Source: Chromera velia (taxonomy: Eukaryota; Sar; Chromeraceae). From it: a stretch of DNA of 54,840 nt. Positions within the stretch are counted from its first letter, which is position 1. The number at the start of each line of letters is the position of its first letter. Below the pieces are notes generated by a model. That model was not told the DNA's origin. It saw nothing but the letters and a program-made list of their open reading frames with translations, and ran no database searches. The translations under genes and the position numbers were made by a program. The stretch is from contig JAHBMJ010000332.1 of assembly GCA_018398765.1 (NCBI GenBank), positions 174,418 through 229,257 of the forward strand, written 5' to 3'. Positions 1 through 12,130 of this stretch are shown piece by piece.

Positions 1-7
1 TGTGTGT

Positions 8-50
<43 letters not shown>

Positions 51-111
51 TGTGTGTGTGTGTGTGTCTGTCTGTGTGTCTGTCTGTTTGTGTCTCTGTG
101 TGTCTGTCTGT
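1..111. repeat. (TG)n microsatellite at the left edge
   Basis: An almost pure TG dinucleotide run, with scattered TC substitutions towards its right end. The open frame across it encodes only alternating Cys-Val and is not a gene. Confidence 0.95.
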
Positions 112-741
112 TTAGATTGAGTCTAGGATTGGGTACCCTTCCACAGCCCCCAACGGTGAGGAAGAGAAAAAGAATCATCAAAGAGAAGGCAGAAGCGATA
201 CACCTTCTCTGACTGCAAAACAAGCAGCGAGAAAAGAAACTCAGCATCCGTCTGTGAATCTTTGTTTGCAGACTTCTGGAAGCTCCCTTCTCTTGTGGTT
301 GTACAAACAAGTGTTCGGGTCTCTTGAGCTGTGAATTCAGGCCCTCCTTTCGAATTCGATCCCAACTGTCCATTATTGTCCATTCTTGTGTGCTTCAAAT
401 CTGACGTAGAAGGAAACGGCACGTCTCGACATTTTGAATTGTGTGTAGCATTACAAATGACCGAGCGAGGGAATTGATGTCAATTGAACAGTCATTCAGT
501 AGAAGTTATTTATCTCAAATTATTTTTTCACTGTATTTGATCAGTACATGCTCTTTAAATCAAAAGTTGTTCTAACATGCTAGCTAACATATTAAAAATA
601 TTTTTTTCAAGTCTAGTTTTAAACTTCGAAGTTGTATCAATTATTTTTTGTCTTATCAATTTGGGGTCTTATTACCATGTATTACCATCATGATCTGGGC
701 TGCACACTACTCAGCTTAGGCTAGATATACTTAGAGAGACA
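112..741. other. AT-rich intergenic DNA, no gene seen
   Basis: Mixed sequence grading into AT-rich DNA. No open frame here has protein-like composition or flanking splice sites. I see nothing to annotate. Confidence 0.5.
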
Positions 742-817
742 AAATGAATGAATGAATGAATGAATGAATGAATGAATGAAGTTGGCTTTGCTAGAGTGGA
801 GTCATGCTCCCAGCAGC
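742..817 (-). repeat. Dispersed repeat with (ATTC)n tail, copy 1
   Basis: A run of about ten GAAT units is followed by a unique block of about 37 bp that ends in gctcccagcagc. The same block, also joined to a short GAAT run, recurs near 45380-45441 with only a few differences. Read on the minus strand this is a unique block ending in an (ATTC)n tail, which is the usual look of a SINE or LINE 3' end. Only the 3' part is recognisable, so the family is unknown. Confidence 0.6.
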
Positions 818-1339
818 AATGTATATAAATTTCTTTTAAGATTGAAAATTTCAGCATCTCTTTTTTGAAGGGGCGCCGCTAGACCAAGTAGCGTAAACAG
901 TCTGATTCTGACCTAGTCACCTAGAAACCGTGTGACAGACTTACTAATCTCACTTAATTAGTGTTAGAGCAATCATACTAAGTAATTGCCACACTAATTA
1001 CTAGTAATTATAGGTTCTAGCTAGCTATACAAGCCTTTAAATTACTTTAAGTCAATTATTTTCTATCATTATTTAATATTTAATAATATATTATTTATCA
1101 TCAGATTAGGCGACTTAATTAATTCATTATGATCAGCAGCCATCGTGTTATAGCATCGTGTTTCAATAGCAAATGACAATCTAAGCAGTAGACATACAGC
1201 ACTTGCATATATATTTTCTTTCATACTGAAAAATGTTAGAACAACTAGTGGAACAATTGAATTAAGATATATGTTAGGATATATAATGCTAGATATAATG
1301 ACTATAGTATAATCACTATATGCGAGCAAATATATGTAT

Positions 1340-1376
<37 letters not shown>

Positions 1377-1586
1377 TTAATTATAACTACTCTCTAGATT
1401 ACTCCTAAATCTTTATAACCATGGATATAACGGGACCAATGATAAAGATGAAACTACAAATAAATTTAGATCAAAATGAATAATGTTGCTTAATTAATGA
1501 TCAAACAAATTAGAAAATTACCAATAAAAAAATGAATTAAGTTCGAATGGGAATAAAAAACAAAACTAGAAATAAAAAATGACACA
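818..1586. other. AT-rich intergenic DNA with a short (TA)n run
   Basis: Strongly AT-rich DNA with a pure TA run near 1342-1370. The open frame on the minus strand consists largely of this run and adjacent AT-rich sequence. No gene is supported. Confidence 0.6.
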
Positions 1587-1589
1587 GGT

Positions 1590-1935
1590 GCGTTGACATC
1601 GGCATAACCTGAGAAAACTTTATTAAAAAAACCTAAAAGCTGAGAGGTTTAGATAAAAAGCTAGAAAATGTATGTATAGGGTAGATCAAGCTACGTTTAC
1701 ATCGGCGTAACCTGAGAAGACTTTGTATAGAAGATCGACCAAAAAGCTGAGAAGCTTGAATAAAAAACTATAAAATGTATATATGGAGTAGAGCTACGTT
1801 AACGTCGGCATAACCTGAGAAGACTTTATAAAGAAGACTAAAAAGCTGAGAGGCTTCAAGTTGAATACAAAGCCAGAAGATATATATATAGGGGAGAGAT
1901 GCGTTGATGTCGGCGTAACCTGAGAAGACTTTCAA
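1590..1935. repeat. Tandem repeat, ~104-bp unit, about 3.5 copies
   Basis: A core reading cgttgacatcggcataacc and close variants recurs at about 1591, 1694, 1797 and 1902, a spacing of 103-105 bp. Each core is followed by cctgagaa-gacttt and a second shared block, aaaaagctgagaggctt or similar. Units differ by substitutions and small indels, so the array is old. It lies just left of a GA-rich microsatellite. Confidence 0.85.
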
Positions 1936-2023
1936 GGACCACGAAGCAAAGAGCTGAAGAGAGAGGCCTTTCCAAGAAAGCCAAAATAGGTAGAAATGAA
2001 TTACGGAGGGAGAGATTCTTGAA

Positions 2024-2029
2024 GAATTT

Positions 2030-2076
<47 letters not shown>

Positions 2077-2198
2077 TTAGAGGGAGAGGGAGAGGGAGAA
2101 GGAGAGGGAAAAGGAGAGACAGAGACAGAGATAAAAAAAAGAGAGAAAGAGAGAAAGAGAGAAAGAGAGAGAGGGGGAGACAAAGAAAGAGAGAAAAG

Positions 2199-2239
<41 letters not shown>

Positions 2240-2260
2240 TAGAGGGAGAGGGAGAGGGGG

Positions 2261-2344
<84 letters not shown>

Positions 2345-2350
2345 AAGCGA
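2024..2350. repeat. (GA)n-rich microsatellite tract
   Basis: About 320 bp of GA repeats interrupted by GGGA, AAAG and CAGA variants. Long Ser/Leu-rich and Arg/Glu-rich open frames on either strand are products of the repeat. Confidence 0.95.
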
Positions 2351-2654
2351 TAAAACAACATGGAGTGACAGAAATAAAGATAGAAAGGACGGGAAGCGAC
2401 AGAAATGAGGGACAAAGAAAGGGCCCAAGAAGACGGAGGGGGCAAAAGGAGAGATGTGGACTCGAAAACGAACTAGATCTAGGAAACAAGGGAAGAAAGG
2501 AAGACTTGAAGGACGTGAGCAGTTGGGAGAGTATTGCTTAGAGCAAAGAGATGGAGTGAAACCGTTAATGGGGAAAAAGTATTGTTCCGACTTTGGAACT
2601 ACCTCCAAATTTTAGAAGGTTAAAAACATATACACAGGTTGGGAGTTCTTCTGT

Positions 2655-3491
2655 CTAGTCGTCAATCAGTGTCAATTGTTCTGACACCCGCAAAAGTTGG
2701 GAGCGACGAGTGATGAGAAAAGGATAGAGAGAGAGGATGAGAGAGTGTGAAAGAAGAGATAAAACACGTTTGCATGAAAACTCTGATTCCGATGTTGGAA
2801 CTTCTTCCGAATTCTGGACTTCTCTGTCTTGTTTCTTGACTTGCTTCTTTCCGTCCCTGTCAGTGAGAGACAGTCCCCCTCTCCTCCTCTCCCCCCGGCC
2901 CTTGGTCGGATTGACTGTTGTGTCTCAATCCTTTTTAGTGAACTTCCCCTCATGGCTAGACGCCTACCTTCCACCTGATTCCACCCCCAAACAGATTTTT
3001 CAAAGAGGGACAGGAAGTCCCCATACTTCGATCGATCTATGTAGAGGATCTTCACGTCTCTGTCATCTCTATCCGGAAGTGTGATTTTCGGATCGCTGCA
3101 AATAAATGGAAAAGCAGATGCATTAAACAAATATTTTGCAGTCAGCATGAAGAAAAAGATCAAAATGGTGGATCGAACAGAGCTTTTTCTGCTATATAAA
3201 ATTAAACCATGCACCTTCGGAAATGAAATGCGCACATTCCTTGCCTGTATTGACGTCGATGCATGAAACGTTTAAAGCAGATCACGGGCGTGCGTGTGCA
3301 CCATGAAATGATTAATTTGCCTTCCACTTAGTTTTGATGGATGACCAAAACAGTTGCCATGGACTTACTTGATGCGCCTCTCTGTATCTCCCAGCTTTTT
3401 GAAACCCAGCGTCTCTGTGACCTCCTCGATAATCTTGTACCAAACCACCCACTGAGTGGATGCCAATCGTATGATGTGCATAACAATGAGT
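2655..3491 (-). CDS. 3' end of an unrecognised spliced gene
   Basis: Three phase-compatible exons can be read on the minus strand. The first, 3369-3491, has acceptor ttctacag and donor GTAAGT and encodes about 41 residues containing STQWVVWYKIIEEVTETLGF. The second, 2968-3095, has a pyrimidine-rich acceptor ending tttgcag and donor GTAGGC, and contains VKILYIDRSKYGDFLSLFEK. The third, 2655-2680, is a tiny terminal exon ending EQLTLIDD and TAG. The codon phases join exactly across both introns (273 and 287 bp), which chance would rarely give. The protein is mixed hydrophobic and charged and looks globular; I do not recognise the family. The gene probably starts upstream, or alternatively at an ATG at 3568 if the first acceptor is not used. 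The micro-exon is the weakest part of the model. Confidence 0.5.
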
Positions 3492-3669
3492 CTGTAGAAG
3501 ACACAGTATTGCGTACCGCGGCCATTATACACATGCTCATGCTTGAACACCCATAAGTGCACTTGCACATCTTCTCTCTCTCCATGTATACTAGGTTACC
3601 ATACACATAATGTCATGCATATAGATAGATATACAAAGAGACCAACATCAAACACCCACACACATATGC

Positions 3670-3673
3670 ATAA

Positions 3674-3739
<66 letters not shown>

Positions 3740-3778
3740 TCACATACATACACACATACATACACACACACACACACG
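3670..3778. repeat. (CA)n/(TA)n microsatellite
   Basis: CATA and CA runs flank a pure TA run, followed by more CA and CATA units. No gene. Confidence 0.9.
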
Positions 3779-4435
3779 GCACACACGAGTCGGACTCAAA
3801 TGCTCTCTGCTCCAGAGGATGCGCTAGTATCGTCAGGTCTTCACGGAGTGCTGTTCGTGCACATGCTTTAGAAATTCAGTTGTTAGAATTAAATTTTGCG
3901 TACGTATAGAAAATTGAATGGTCTACCAGAAAATGGCTGTGTAAAGAGCTATATGTTCGAAGGCCTCGAAATTTTGAAGGCTCTCATCGAACAAGAAACG
4001 AAAAACATATGACACGTACACTCGCTGATTGATGAGGCATATACCTGCTCATCAATTTGCTATATGAGCTGCAAATAATATTCACGTTTGATTCACTAGA
4101 CATCAAAGTGAGCAAAGGGCTTTTGCTCACTATTTGCGGATTCAGACGCAAGACTGACTTGTATCAAAACGGATCGTCAATAGCCTCATTGATTTGATTA
4201 TGAGAGAGGTGGAAGAAGAACTCTTTCTGCAAAAAATAGTTGAGGAAAACAACGATTTTTATATTATTTATGGTACGTGGTGATGTATGATGATGTATGG
4301 GTTCCGTTTTAATGTCTCTAAAATCGAATCTCAAGGAAACGCTCTTGAATTATAAGATCAAAAGCCATGTTGCACTCTGAGAGAGAAACTTAGTACGCGA
4401 TAAAAAACACAAAAAGACATGCTTGAGCACGATAA

Positions 4436-4879
4436 CACGTACAGACAAAAAGCTGTCGAAAAGTGGCATCAAAAAATGAGTCTGCCTGCAGGGGCCTGTT
4501 GAAGGCTTCCACAGATGTAGATCACATTCGATTGGCAGCTACAAATGCAATGATTCCCCAGTGTGTCGATTAGATTCAAGCCTGCAAATCCAGCGTGGTA
4601 CCTTGCTTCCACTGCTCGTCTGCATTGCTTACACAATGTGTAGAAATTCTATCTGACCTTCTGAATCACTGTTGCCTTGACTTCGAAGCGCCAGATCCCA
4701 AACTACGAGTAACTGCTGAAGTCATCGCCTTTCAATGTCTTCCTTTGTCAGATTTTAATACCGTATAGGGCCCCCTTTTCTTCGCTGCCATTCACCCAGT
4801 AGATTTTATGCAGGGTGTTAAGACCTGGTTCTGCATGTCAGATGTGAATCGAGGAATTTATCTACATGTTTCCACGTAA
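4436..4879 (+). pseudogene. Protein-like frame interrupted by two TAG codons
   Basis: One plus-strand frame reads as convincing protein across about 145 codons but contains TAG at 4571-4573 and TAG at 4766-4768 before TAA at 4877-4879. Stretches such as ASTDVDHIRLAATNAMIPQC, LTQCVEILSDLLNHCCLDFE and FMQGVKTWFCMSDVNRGIYL have the amphipathic, Leu/Cys-rich look of helical-repeat proteins, but I cannot assign a family. There is no good ATG near the start. A plausible splice acceptor (cctgcag, ending 4491) could begin an exon, so this may be a broken gene fragment or part of a spliced one. The same kind of interruption, with in-frame TAG and no frameshift, is seen in the retroelement and at 36418-37206. 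Confidence 0.4.
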
Positions 4880-7800
4880 ACGAGAACAAACCGGCAGTCA
4901 AGAATAAAAATTAAACAAAGAGAGGACTGAGAAGCATCTATACGCAACAAGTCCTAGCGGTAAGCCACACATGCAGGGCCTCCCTGAACGACAAGTGCGG
5001 TCACCGACTCAAGAGGCAGCATGAGACTGTTGCAAAGAAGTGCATTGAAAGCAGGCCCCACCCTAAACATACATTATGAAGGCCAGCAGCTCTTCTCATC
5101 TTCTGATGCTTATCAGACTCTTTTCGACTCTTTTTTCTTTGTCTTTACGAGACTTTGCCATACTTTGCCTTTGAATTTCATTCACCACCTCTTTCATCAC
5201 CCCTTCTGTGCAGTTAGTTGTCAGATCATGGTTAACCCCCCTTTCCTCCCTCCCTTCCTCTTCGTGCAGACACCGAAGAACAATCTCTCCAGACACACCG
5301 CCCTGTTCATTGATTGTCTGGGTTCTTTTCCGTCCGTCTACACTAACAGTCGTAAGGTCAGCATCTCCCTTTATCCCTCTTCCGTTCTCTTATGGACATT
5401 CGCCCACAGGCTTCCTGGCTCTCACCATTTCTCTTTGCTTTTAACACTTCCCTTTTTCATTCCTTGACTTTCCCTGACTTCCCCCCCCCTCAAGTCTCCT
5501 TCAATGTCCCACTCCCCTCCCTTCTTACCTACCTCCTGTGTGCAGATACTGAGGAACTCTCCATCCTCTCTCTCGACTGTCACACGGATAAGACCGCCTC
5601 TTACAAGTTGAAGTCTTCATAGAGGCCGTCCATCGCCTTCTCCTGCAAGTCCGCCCAGCATCGACCACCCCCAATCAAAACAACAACAAGAACTGCAACA
5701 GTGACGAAAACGCCCCCCTGATGATGACAATGATGCGACCAGCCAGAGAGTTGCTACCGTCTGTGGATCGATGAGAGTGGGGGGGAGAGAGACAGAAAGA
5801 AAGGGAATAGAATGAAGTCTGTATACAATTAAGCACAGATCCGATTCGTGGTCGTTCATCTCGTGACCAGTATGGAAGGTGAAAGAAAAGGTTGAAAGAA
5901 GTCTGTCGATGTCTTCGGTATTTCTGCCTAGAGTGTGACGTATCCGCATGTGACGCACACAAGTGAGAAAAGGAACTCATGCAATTAAAAAGAAAAGGAA
6001 GGGGTATCAACGGTAGCAGTAAGAGACAGCAGAGGCAGTCAACTCTTTGTTTTAGTTAGGCGTTCAACGCTTTCTCTCTCAATGATTGCGATAACTAATG
6101 AGCGGGCTGGGAGTCGTTAGTCCATCTGGTAACTGCTTGGATGGCTGTCCATTGACCTTAGGGTCTCTAAAACAGCATTGGCGTAGGTGAGCGTAGAGAG
6201 ACCTCCTGCATGACAGATCGGCATAAAAGCGAGTGTCTGTGCTGGACCTGCTCCAACATGCTTCCCTCGATACCGAGGAATGGGAGTGATGGCATTGAGA
6301 TACCAGTATTGCCGTGAAGTTACGGTATCGGCTGGCAGTGAGCCCGTGGGTATGGAGAAGGCCTTTCCCTTCGGGGATTAGTGATTGATTGAGGGATCAA
6401 TTTTTGTTTTTCTCTTTTTGCATGGCGTGTCCGTTCTACCTTGAGTGTTCTGGTATCTCTTTCTATCTTAACTCTGCTGTCTACATACACTGCTGTCCGT
6501 TTCAAAAATGAGAGTTCTGAATGAAGTGAACTTGAAAAGGAGAAAGTAGAATGAAATATGCAAAACGGTTGTCAAAAAGCTTGAAAGAGATTGTCTTGAA
6601 AGTTGTGGTTTGAAGTTAAACGTCGATTCGTCATCGAAGCGTTCGGAGGACATGTTGTCAAAAAGCTTGGAAGAGATTGTATTGATTCAAAGTTGTCATT
6701 GTTTGTATTCGAAGCATTTGAAAGGCAGCAAAAGTCATCTTTTAAATCGAATCGTCATCCACTCAGATCTACTCTCAATTCTTGTTTGCTCGGCGTAAAT
6801 CCCGGTGCCGAGCTCCTTGCTGCCTCAGTCATTACATGCTTATAATGCATGTTTGTATAAGTTTATAATATTAATTAGTAGTAAGTAGCTACTAACTAGA
6901 AGTAATCTACCTTACAGCTAGCCCTGCAAGTTGCAACTAGCTAGGATTTTATGGGGTTTTGACTAGTTTAAACAGTGGTATTGACTGTAATATCACTGCA
7001 TATAATAAGGTTTAATTTATAATTAAGATTTTGTAGGATTTTATATGGTTGTGAGGGTTTATTGATGGTGAATCTATAAAATACTAAATTAAGGTTCACA
7101 ATTCAACTTCACATTTAAAAAAATGAACTTTAGCTAGGGTAACCTTTAACCTTATCGAATTAACTTGTTTTAAACTATTTTAAACTTAGCTTTAGACGTA
7201 TAGCTGCTGAAAATGTTAAACATGATTTGAACTTACAGATTTTAAAGAATTTTATTAGTAATTTTAGGTGCTAAGTATACACCCAGAAGTACAAAGTGTT
7301 GAGCGCTTAGCGCCGGCACTATTACAATTCTTAAGGGCTGCCAGTGCTAGCTTAACACAAAAGCCGCATAGAAGAGATAGCGTTTCAAATTCAGAAAATT
7401 AAAGAAATACAGCTATGTTACTTAGTTAGTTAGAGGATGCCTAACATTAAATTCTAATAATAGAACTAATTATAATAATTAAAAAAAAAAAAAACGGAAA
7501 CCGCTCGGTCCGGATCCATTGGGCCCGAACTCACTGCACGTCGATCTGTTTCGAAGGAGAACCCCTTATTAAGCGCTGCCGGCATCATATGAAGGCAACC
7601 CGACTTATAGCTACTAAGCTTAGAAGATTCACGTACAATGAAATAGAGGCGTGGACTCGTCCTCACCCCCCTTCTGTCATCTGATCCGATCGTTCTGACG
7701 CAGCTGAGCGCATTCGACAACATTTCCTTTCATTCTTTGATTGCGTCCTTCCTACAAGGGCGCATCTGGTGAGAGTTGAAACACAAACCGATTTCTCCCT

Positions 7801-9747
7801 TCGTTGCTTCATTTTGCAATTCTCGTTCTAGCATAATTGCACCTTCATCATCTCACTTCGATCTTTTCTCCCACCTCAACGCCCATCCTCCCACAGTCCC
7901 GTGCACTCCCTTTTCCTACGCCCTTCCTCAGGGTCGGTCGATCAGTCTCGTTAGACTCAATTCAATTCTTACAACAACGTACGGTCACTTCACTTCTTCA
8001 CATGATTCATTTTTTGACTGCTGCACGGACGCACCCGGAGATCCTCTGACTTTCTCAATCCGCTTTTTCCTCCCTCCCTCTCTAGCATGAACAGCGTGCA
8101 CGAATGAACGAGTGGAGGGATGGAGCCAAAACTCTCTCGAGAGAGTTCATGAATGCATTCATGCATGCAATTGCATGGAATGAAGATTGAAGAAACAAAC
8201 TGCATCTCATGCCACAACGTTACGCGCCAGCGCAGACAAAACACACACACACCGGCCTGCAGGGGACGTCTACAGTCCCTTCTTCTCTGCTGAACGGAAG
8301 ACACAGTGGGGCGGGAAGGCAGGCAGCAAAGAGAGACTGGAGACAGGCAGGAAATGAGACAGACAGGAAGGCAGCTCTTAGTAAGAAAGAAGGAACATAC
8401 CATGAATTTCTGTCAGTTAGAGACCGGAGATTTTTCTTCATTCCCGGTGAATGAAGATTGATCTCCCTTCTCGTCTGCCTGACTGACTCACCCACCCGCT
8501 CACTCGTGCCTTCAGGCCCGGAGAGAGCGAACCATGCAACAACCAAACAAACAAGCAGCAACTCATCGCACTGCATGCAGAGGCAAAGAGGCACAACAAC
8601 AACAACAACGACAAAACTGAAGTCTTCTTTTCCCTTTGTCTTTTTGCATGTCTATGAATAGGTGATCGGGATGGGACCAAGGAAGAAAGAATTGGGGGAG
8701 TACGAATTTTGAGAGGCACACCCGAGGCCGTGGATGGACACATGCGGACGCACAGACAGAACGAAAGTTCGTCTGCATGCCCCATTTCGCAACACTCACT
8801 CCTTCTCCCCTGTACTCGTAGACATCCGGTTGTTCTTTTTGGTCCCTTCGGTTGATCGGTCTGACATGCTTCTGTCCTTTCTTTCTTCTTGTCAGTCACT
8901 CTTCCGTACTTCTTCGTGCTCTGACTGGAGTCCGCCATTCCGGGTATCACGGGATGACTTTTGTTTTCTTGTCTCAACTGGTCTATTCATCCCTCCGTGT
9001 ATCTGCCCGTCAGCCACACTGTCCGGCCAAGCACCGAGCCCCCCTCTGCTGAGCCTTCACCCGCGGCCGTTTAACAAAGAAAGAAACGAACTTCCCCAGA
9101 TCGTCACAGAGAGATTGGGAGGTCCTGAAGTGAATTGCCGCTACAGCAGTGAAGGAAACAAGGGAGGGAGGAAGGACGGAATGCAACCAGACAGACAGAC
9201 AGGTCGCCCTCTTCCTCTTCCCGAACATTCAACTAGAGGGGGCTAAGACCGTACGGAGGCAGGCCGGCAGATTTGGAGCCGTGGCTGAAGTTCCTTTCAT
9301 CTGCAGACCGTTTGAAGGCAAGTGGCCGCTTTTTTGCTTTTCTTACTGCTCTCTCTTTCTTCTCTGAATTTTGCCTCGACACGACCGCACGACACCCACT
9401 GGACTCGACCACGACCGCGATCAAGCTGGAGCCAGAGACCAACATGAGACCACACAGCTAAGTCGCCTGTCTGACGGAACACCCCGGCCGACAGAAAGAG
9501 AGAGGGAGAAAGAGAGAGAGACGGGGGGGGAGGCGGAAGAAAGACAGTAGATGGAGAGAGAGAGAGCCTGCACACAGCCGTGTGTGGGAGGGACAGCTAC
9601 GCCCGCTCAGGTCGAGTCGGACTGTATGCATAAATCTGCTCTTCACTCCAAGAAGCTGCAGCAGAGTGAGCCATCACTCATGAGGTGTTTGTACAAGTCG
9701 AGGAGCTATCTGTACGGCGACGAAAAGGCGGTCGGTCCAAAAACGAA
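4880..9747. other. Long stretch without a supported gene
   Basis: The stretch 4880-6500 is pyrimidine-rich then mixed. Within 6568-6687 an 87-bp-spaced duplication carries gttgtcaaaaagcttg twice. The part from 6840 to 7480 is very AT-rich and ends in a run of 14 A. From 7500 to 9750 the DNA is rich in short purine or pyrimidine runs. Many open frames exist on both strands, but none has protein-like composition together with credible splice sites. A frame at 7495-7723 (minus) looks less random than the rest but has no supporting context. Confidence 0.4.
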
Positions 9748-9901
9748 CAGACAGACAGACAGACAGACAGACAGGCAGACAGACAGAAACAAACAAACAA
9801 TGAAAGAAAGAAAGAAAGAAAAGAAAGAAAGAAAGAAAGAACGAACGAACGAACGAACGAAGGAAAGAAAAAAAGAAAGAAAGAAAGAAAGAAAGAAAGA
9901 A
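9748..9901. repeat. Compound (ACAG)n/(GAAA)n/(GAAC)n microsatellite
   Basis: Successive tracts of ACAG, AAAC, GAAA, GAAC and GAAA tetranucleotides. A very similar GAAC/GAAA compound occurs at about 49190-49303. Confidence 0.95.
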
Positions 9902-10463
9902 ATGGGAAGAACAGTCACCTCGACGTCGGAGACAAACTCTCTGACATTCCTGCGCCCCCTATACAACCCCCGTCTATATTCTGCTTGCCCGAAAGAATTG
10001 CCTGCCGTTCTTTCATTTGAAAGCGTAACGCGAAAAAAGCAGAACAGAAGGACAAAGGGATGAACGAGACCGAGACAGACAGACCAACAGAAACAGTAAA
10101 AGGAGGGAAGACAGAAGGTAGAGAAGGTACCTCTTGCAAACAGTCAATCTAAAAGACAGAAAGGAGGAAGAGGTGCTGAATCAGAAGAAGGTCGAAGAAA
10201 AGGGGACAGCACTTTTGTCCGGGTAACACAGAGACAAAAAGACGAACGGACAAAAAACGGATAGTCAAAGACTGCAGCTGTAGTAGGCAGAGGTACCAGG
10301 AAAGGCACAGCGCTGGACCTTGTAAAAAAAAAATCGCTGTAGGAAGACAAAGGGTAAAAAGGAAAAGGAAAGAAACAGAAAAATGAGGCCGAAGCCAAAG
10401 AAGTGTTACTTGAAAGAAACTTCCACAGCACCCCCATTCGCCTTCATCTGTCGTGTGGTGTTC

Positions 10464-10795
10464 CTTCTCTCCCCCCGTCCCTCCCCGTGTCTGCCTGCCC
10501 TTCTTGCGCTCTCCCCCCGTCCCTCCCTGTGTCTGCCTGCCCTTTCTTCTTGCGCTCTCCCCCCGTCCCTCCCTGTGTCTGCCTGCCCTTTCTTCTTGCG
10601 CTCTCCCCCCGTCCCTCCCTGTGTCTGCCTGCCCTTTCTTCTTGCGCTCTCCCCCCGTCCCTCCCTGTGTCTGCCTGCCCTTTCTTCTTGCGCTCTCCCC
10701 CCGTCCCTCCCTGTGTCTGCCTGCCCTTTCTTCTTGCGCTCTCCCCCCGTCCCTCCCTGTGTCTGCCTGCCCTTCTTGCGCTCTCCCCAGTATCC
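10464..10795. repeat. 46-bp minisatellite, about seven copies
   Basis: The pyrimidine-rich unit contains the core gtccctccctgtgtctgcct and repeats with an exact 46-bp spacing; the anchor G lies at 10519, 10565, 10611, 10657, 10703 and 10749. The first and last units are 4 bp shorter because they lack one ttct. Interior units are virtually identical, so the array is young or homogenised. Because 46 is not a multiple of three, each frame cycles through all three translations, giving several long but spurious open frames on both strands. Confidence 0.95.
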
Positions 10796-12130
10796 CTCCC
10801 ACACCCCTGAGGAACCTCACAGAAGAGCGAAGAAGAAAAACAAGTCACCGAACGGCTCCCACTCCCTCAGAGTGTCTGTCTGTATCTCTCTTGCTCTCTC
10901 TCTGTGTCTCTCTCTCCTTCCGCACCCTCGATACACCCCTGAGGGAACCGACATGAGGAAACAGAAGAGCAAGATGACCAGGCAACTTGCCGAACAGATT
11001 GCACCTGCACAGACCCCTTATCAATGCTTGAACTGCCCCGCCTTCTCCCCGGTCTTTCTTTTTTCATCCATCCTTTTCTTCTTGGTCTTTCAGGCAGTCG
11101 GTCTGCCTAAGCTTACCTGAGCTGAATAGAATCAGTCGAGTCAACGACAGGGTTGACCTTTTTCTCCTTTCTTTCAGTATTCCTTCCAACTCTCCATCCA
11201 TCCATCCATCCATCCATCCATCCTTTCAACTTGGTTACCTGTGTGCACCACTTCAGCGCAAGCACGGGAGAAAGAAACAGGAAGGAGGAGTGTCTGTCTG
11301 TCTGTCTGCCTGTCAGACTTTCCCTCACAATAAGGGAAAGCCCTCTCTCCCTGTCTCTCGCTCCGATCTCTCCTCTCCGCAGACAGATAGACAGACAGAC
11401 ATTGGATAAGGCCTTCGGGCAGAAAAAATGCTGATGAAGCAAAAGAAAAGAGGATCCGAGATGTCTACAGCATCTCCCCAGAATCAAGACAGGCAGGCAT
11501 GGGGCAGTCTTTAAGACTCGTCTCTTTCACGTTTTCTTTCTTATCCGTTCCTTTCTTTTCTGTCATTCAGAGGATGCACCGTTTATTCATCAGCCGTAGA
11601 GTGGCAGTCAGACAGTCAGACAGACTCATGCGAGAAAACACAAGAACCATGAACCTAGGAGAAACGAAAAGACGCATGCAATCAAACAGAAACGAAGTAC
11701 AAAAGCAAAGGGTAAATCAACGAAGCTGTACATGCGACTTTATGGCATAAGAAAAGATATGCAAGAAATAAAAGTCGAACGATCTCTCTCTCGTTCCCCG
11801 AAAACAAAAATAGAGAGAAGCACTGCTGTTCCCCTTTCCCTTCAAGAGCCACCCCACGAACCCAACCCGCTCAGACGCCCCGTGTGTGAGGGAGGGTAGG
11901 ATTGATCGGACCCCCTTTCTTTCTTTTTTCCCGTTCCCCCTCTCTTCCTGTTTCTCTCAACTTCTTCTTTTCTACTTTTTTAGTCCTTTTGGATACCCCC
12001 TTCCCCTTCCCATTCTCCCCCCCGCTGTTCTTTCTCTTCTTACTCACCACACACAGATCACTGCCAGAGCAGCCACGCATACTGGCCGTCTCCGGAAGCA
12101 GACATGAAGATTCACTCAGTTCAATTCAAT
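10796..12130. other. Pyrimidine-rich DNA and short tetranucleotide repeats, no gene
   Basis: Includes an (ATCC)n run at about 11193-11223 and GTCT/ACAG runs around 11295-11400. This is probably 3' flanking or untranslated sequence of the CDPK, which is transcribed towards it from the right. A good donor-like GTGAGT on the minus strand near 12056 might belong to a 3' UTR intron. No coding exon is supported. Confidence 0.4.

Noticed and set aside
1856-2608. 250-codon minus-strand frame
   Set aside because: Ser/Leu repeats from the GA tract; no protein-like composition outside it.
5021-5622. Overlapping plus-strand frames
   Set aside because: Pyrimidine-rich DNA giving Ser/Leu/Phe/Pro-rich translations in all frames; no start or splice support.
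7466-7723. 85-codon minus-strand frame next to a poly-A run
   Set aside because: Composition is less random than its surroundings, but there is no homology I recognise, no splice context and no second exon.
10149-10956. Several 130-245-codon open frames on both strands
   Set aside because: All derive from the 46-bp minisatellite, and the same repeat is open in every frame.
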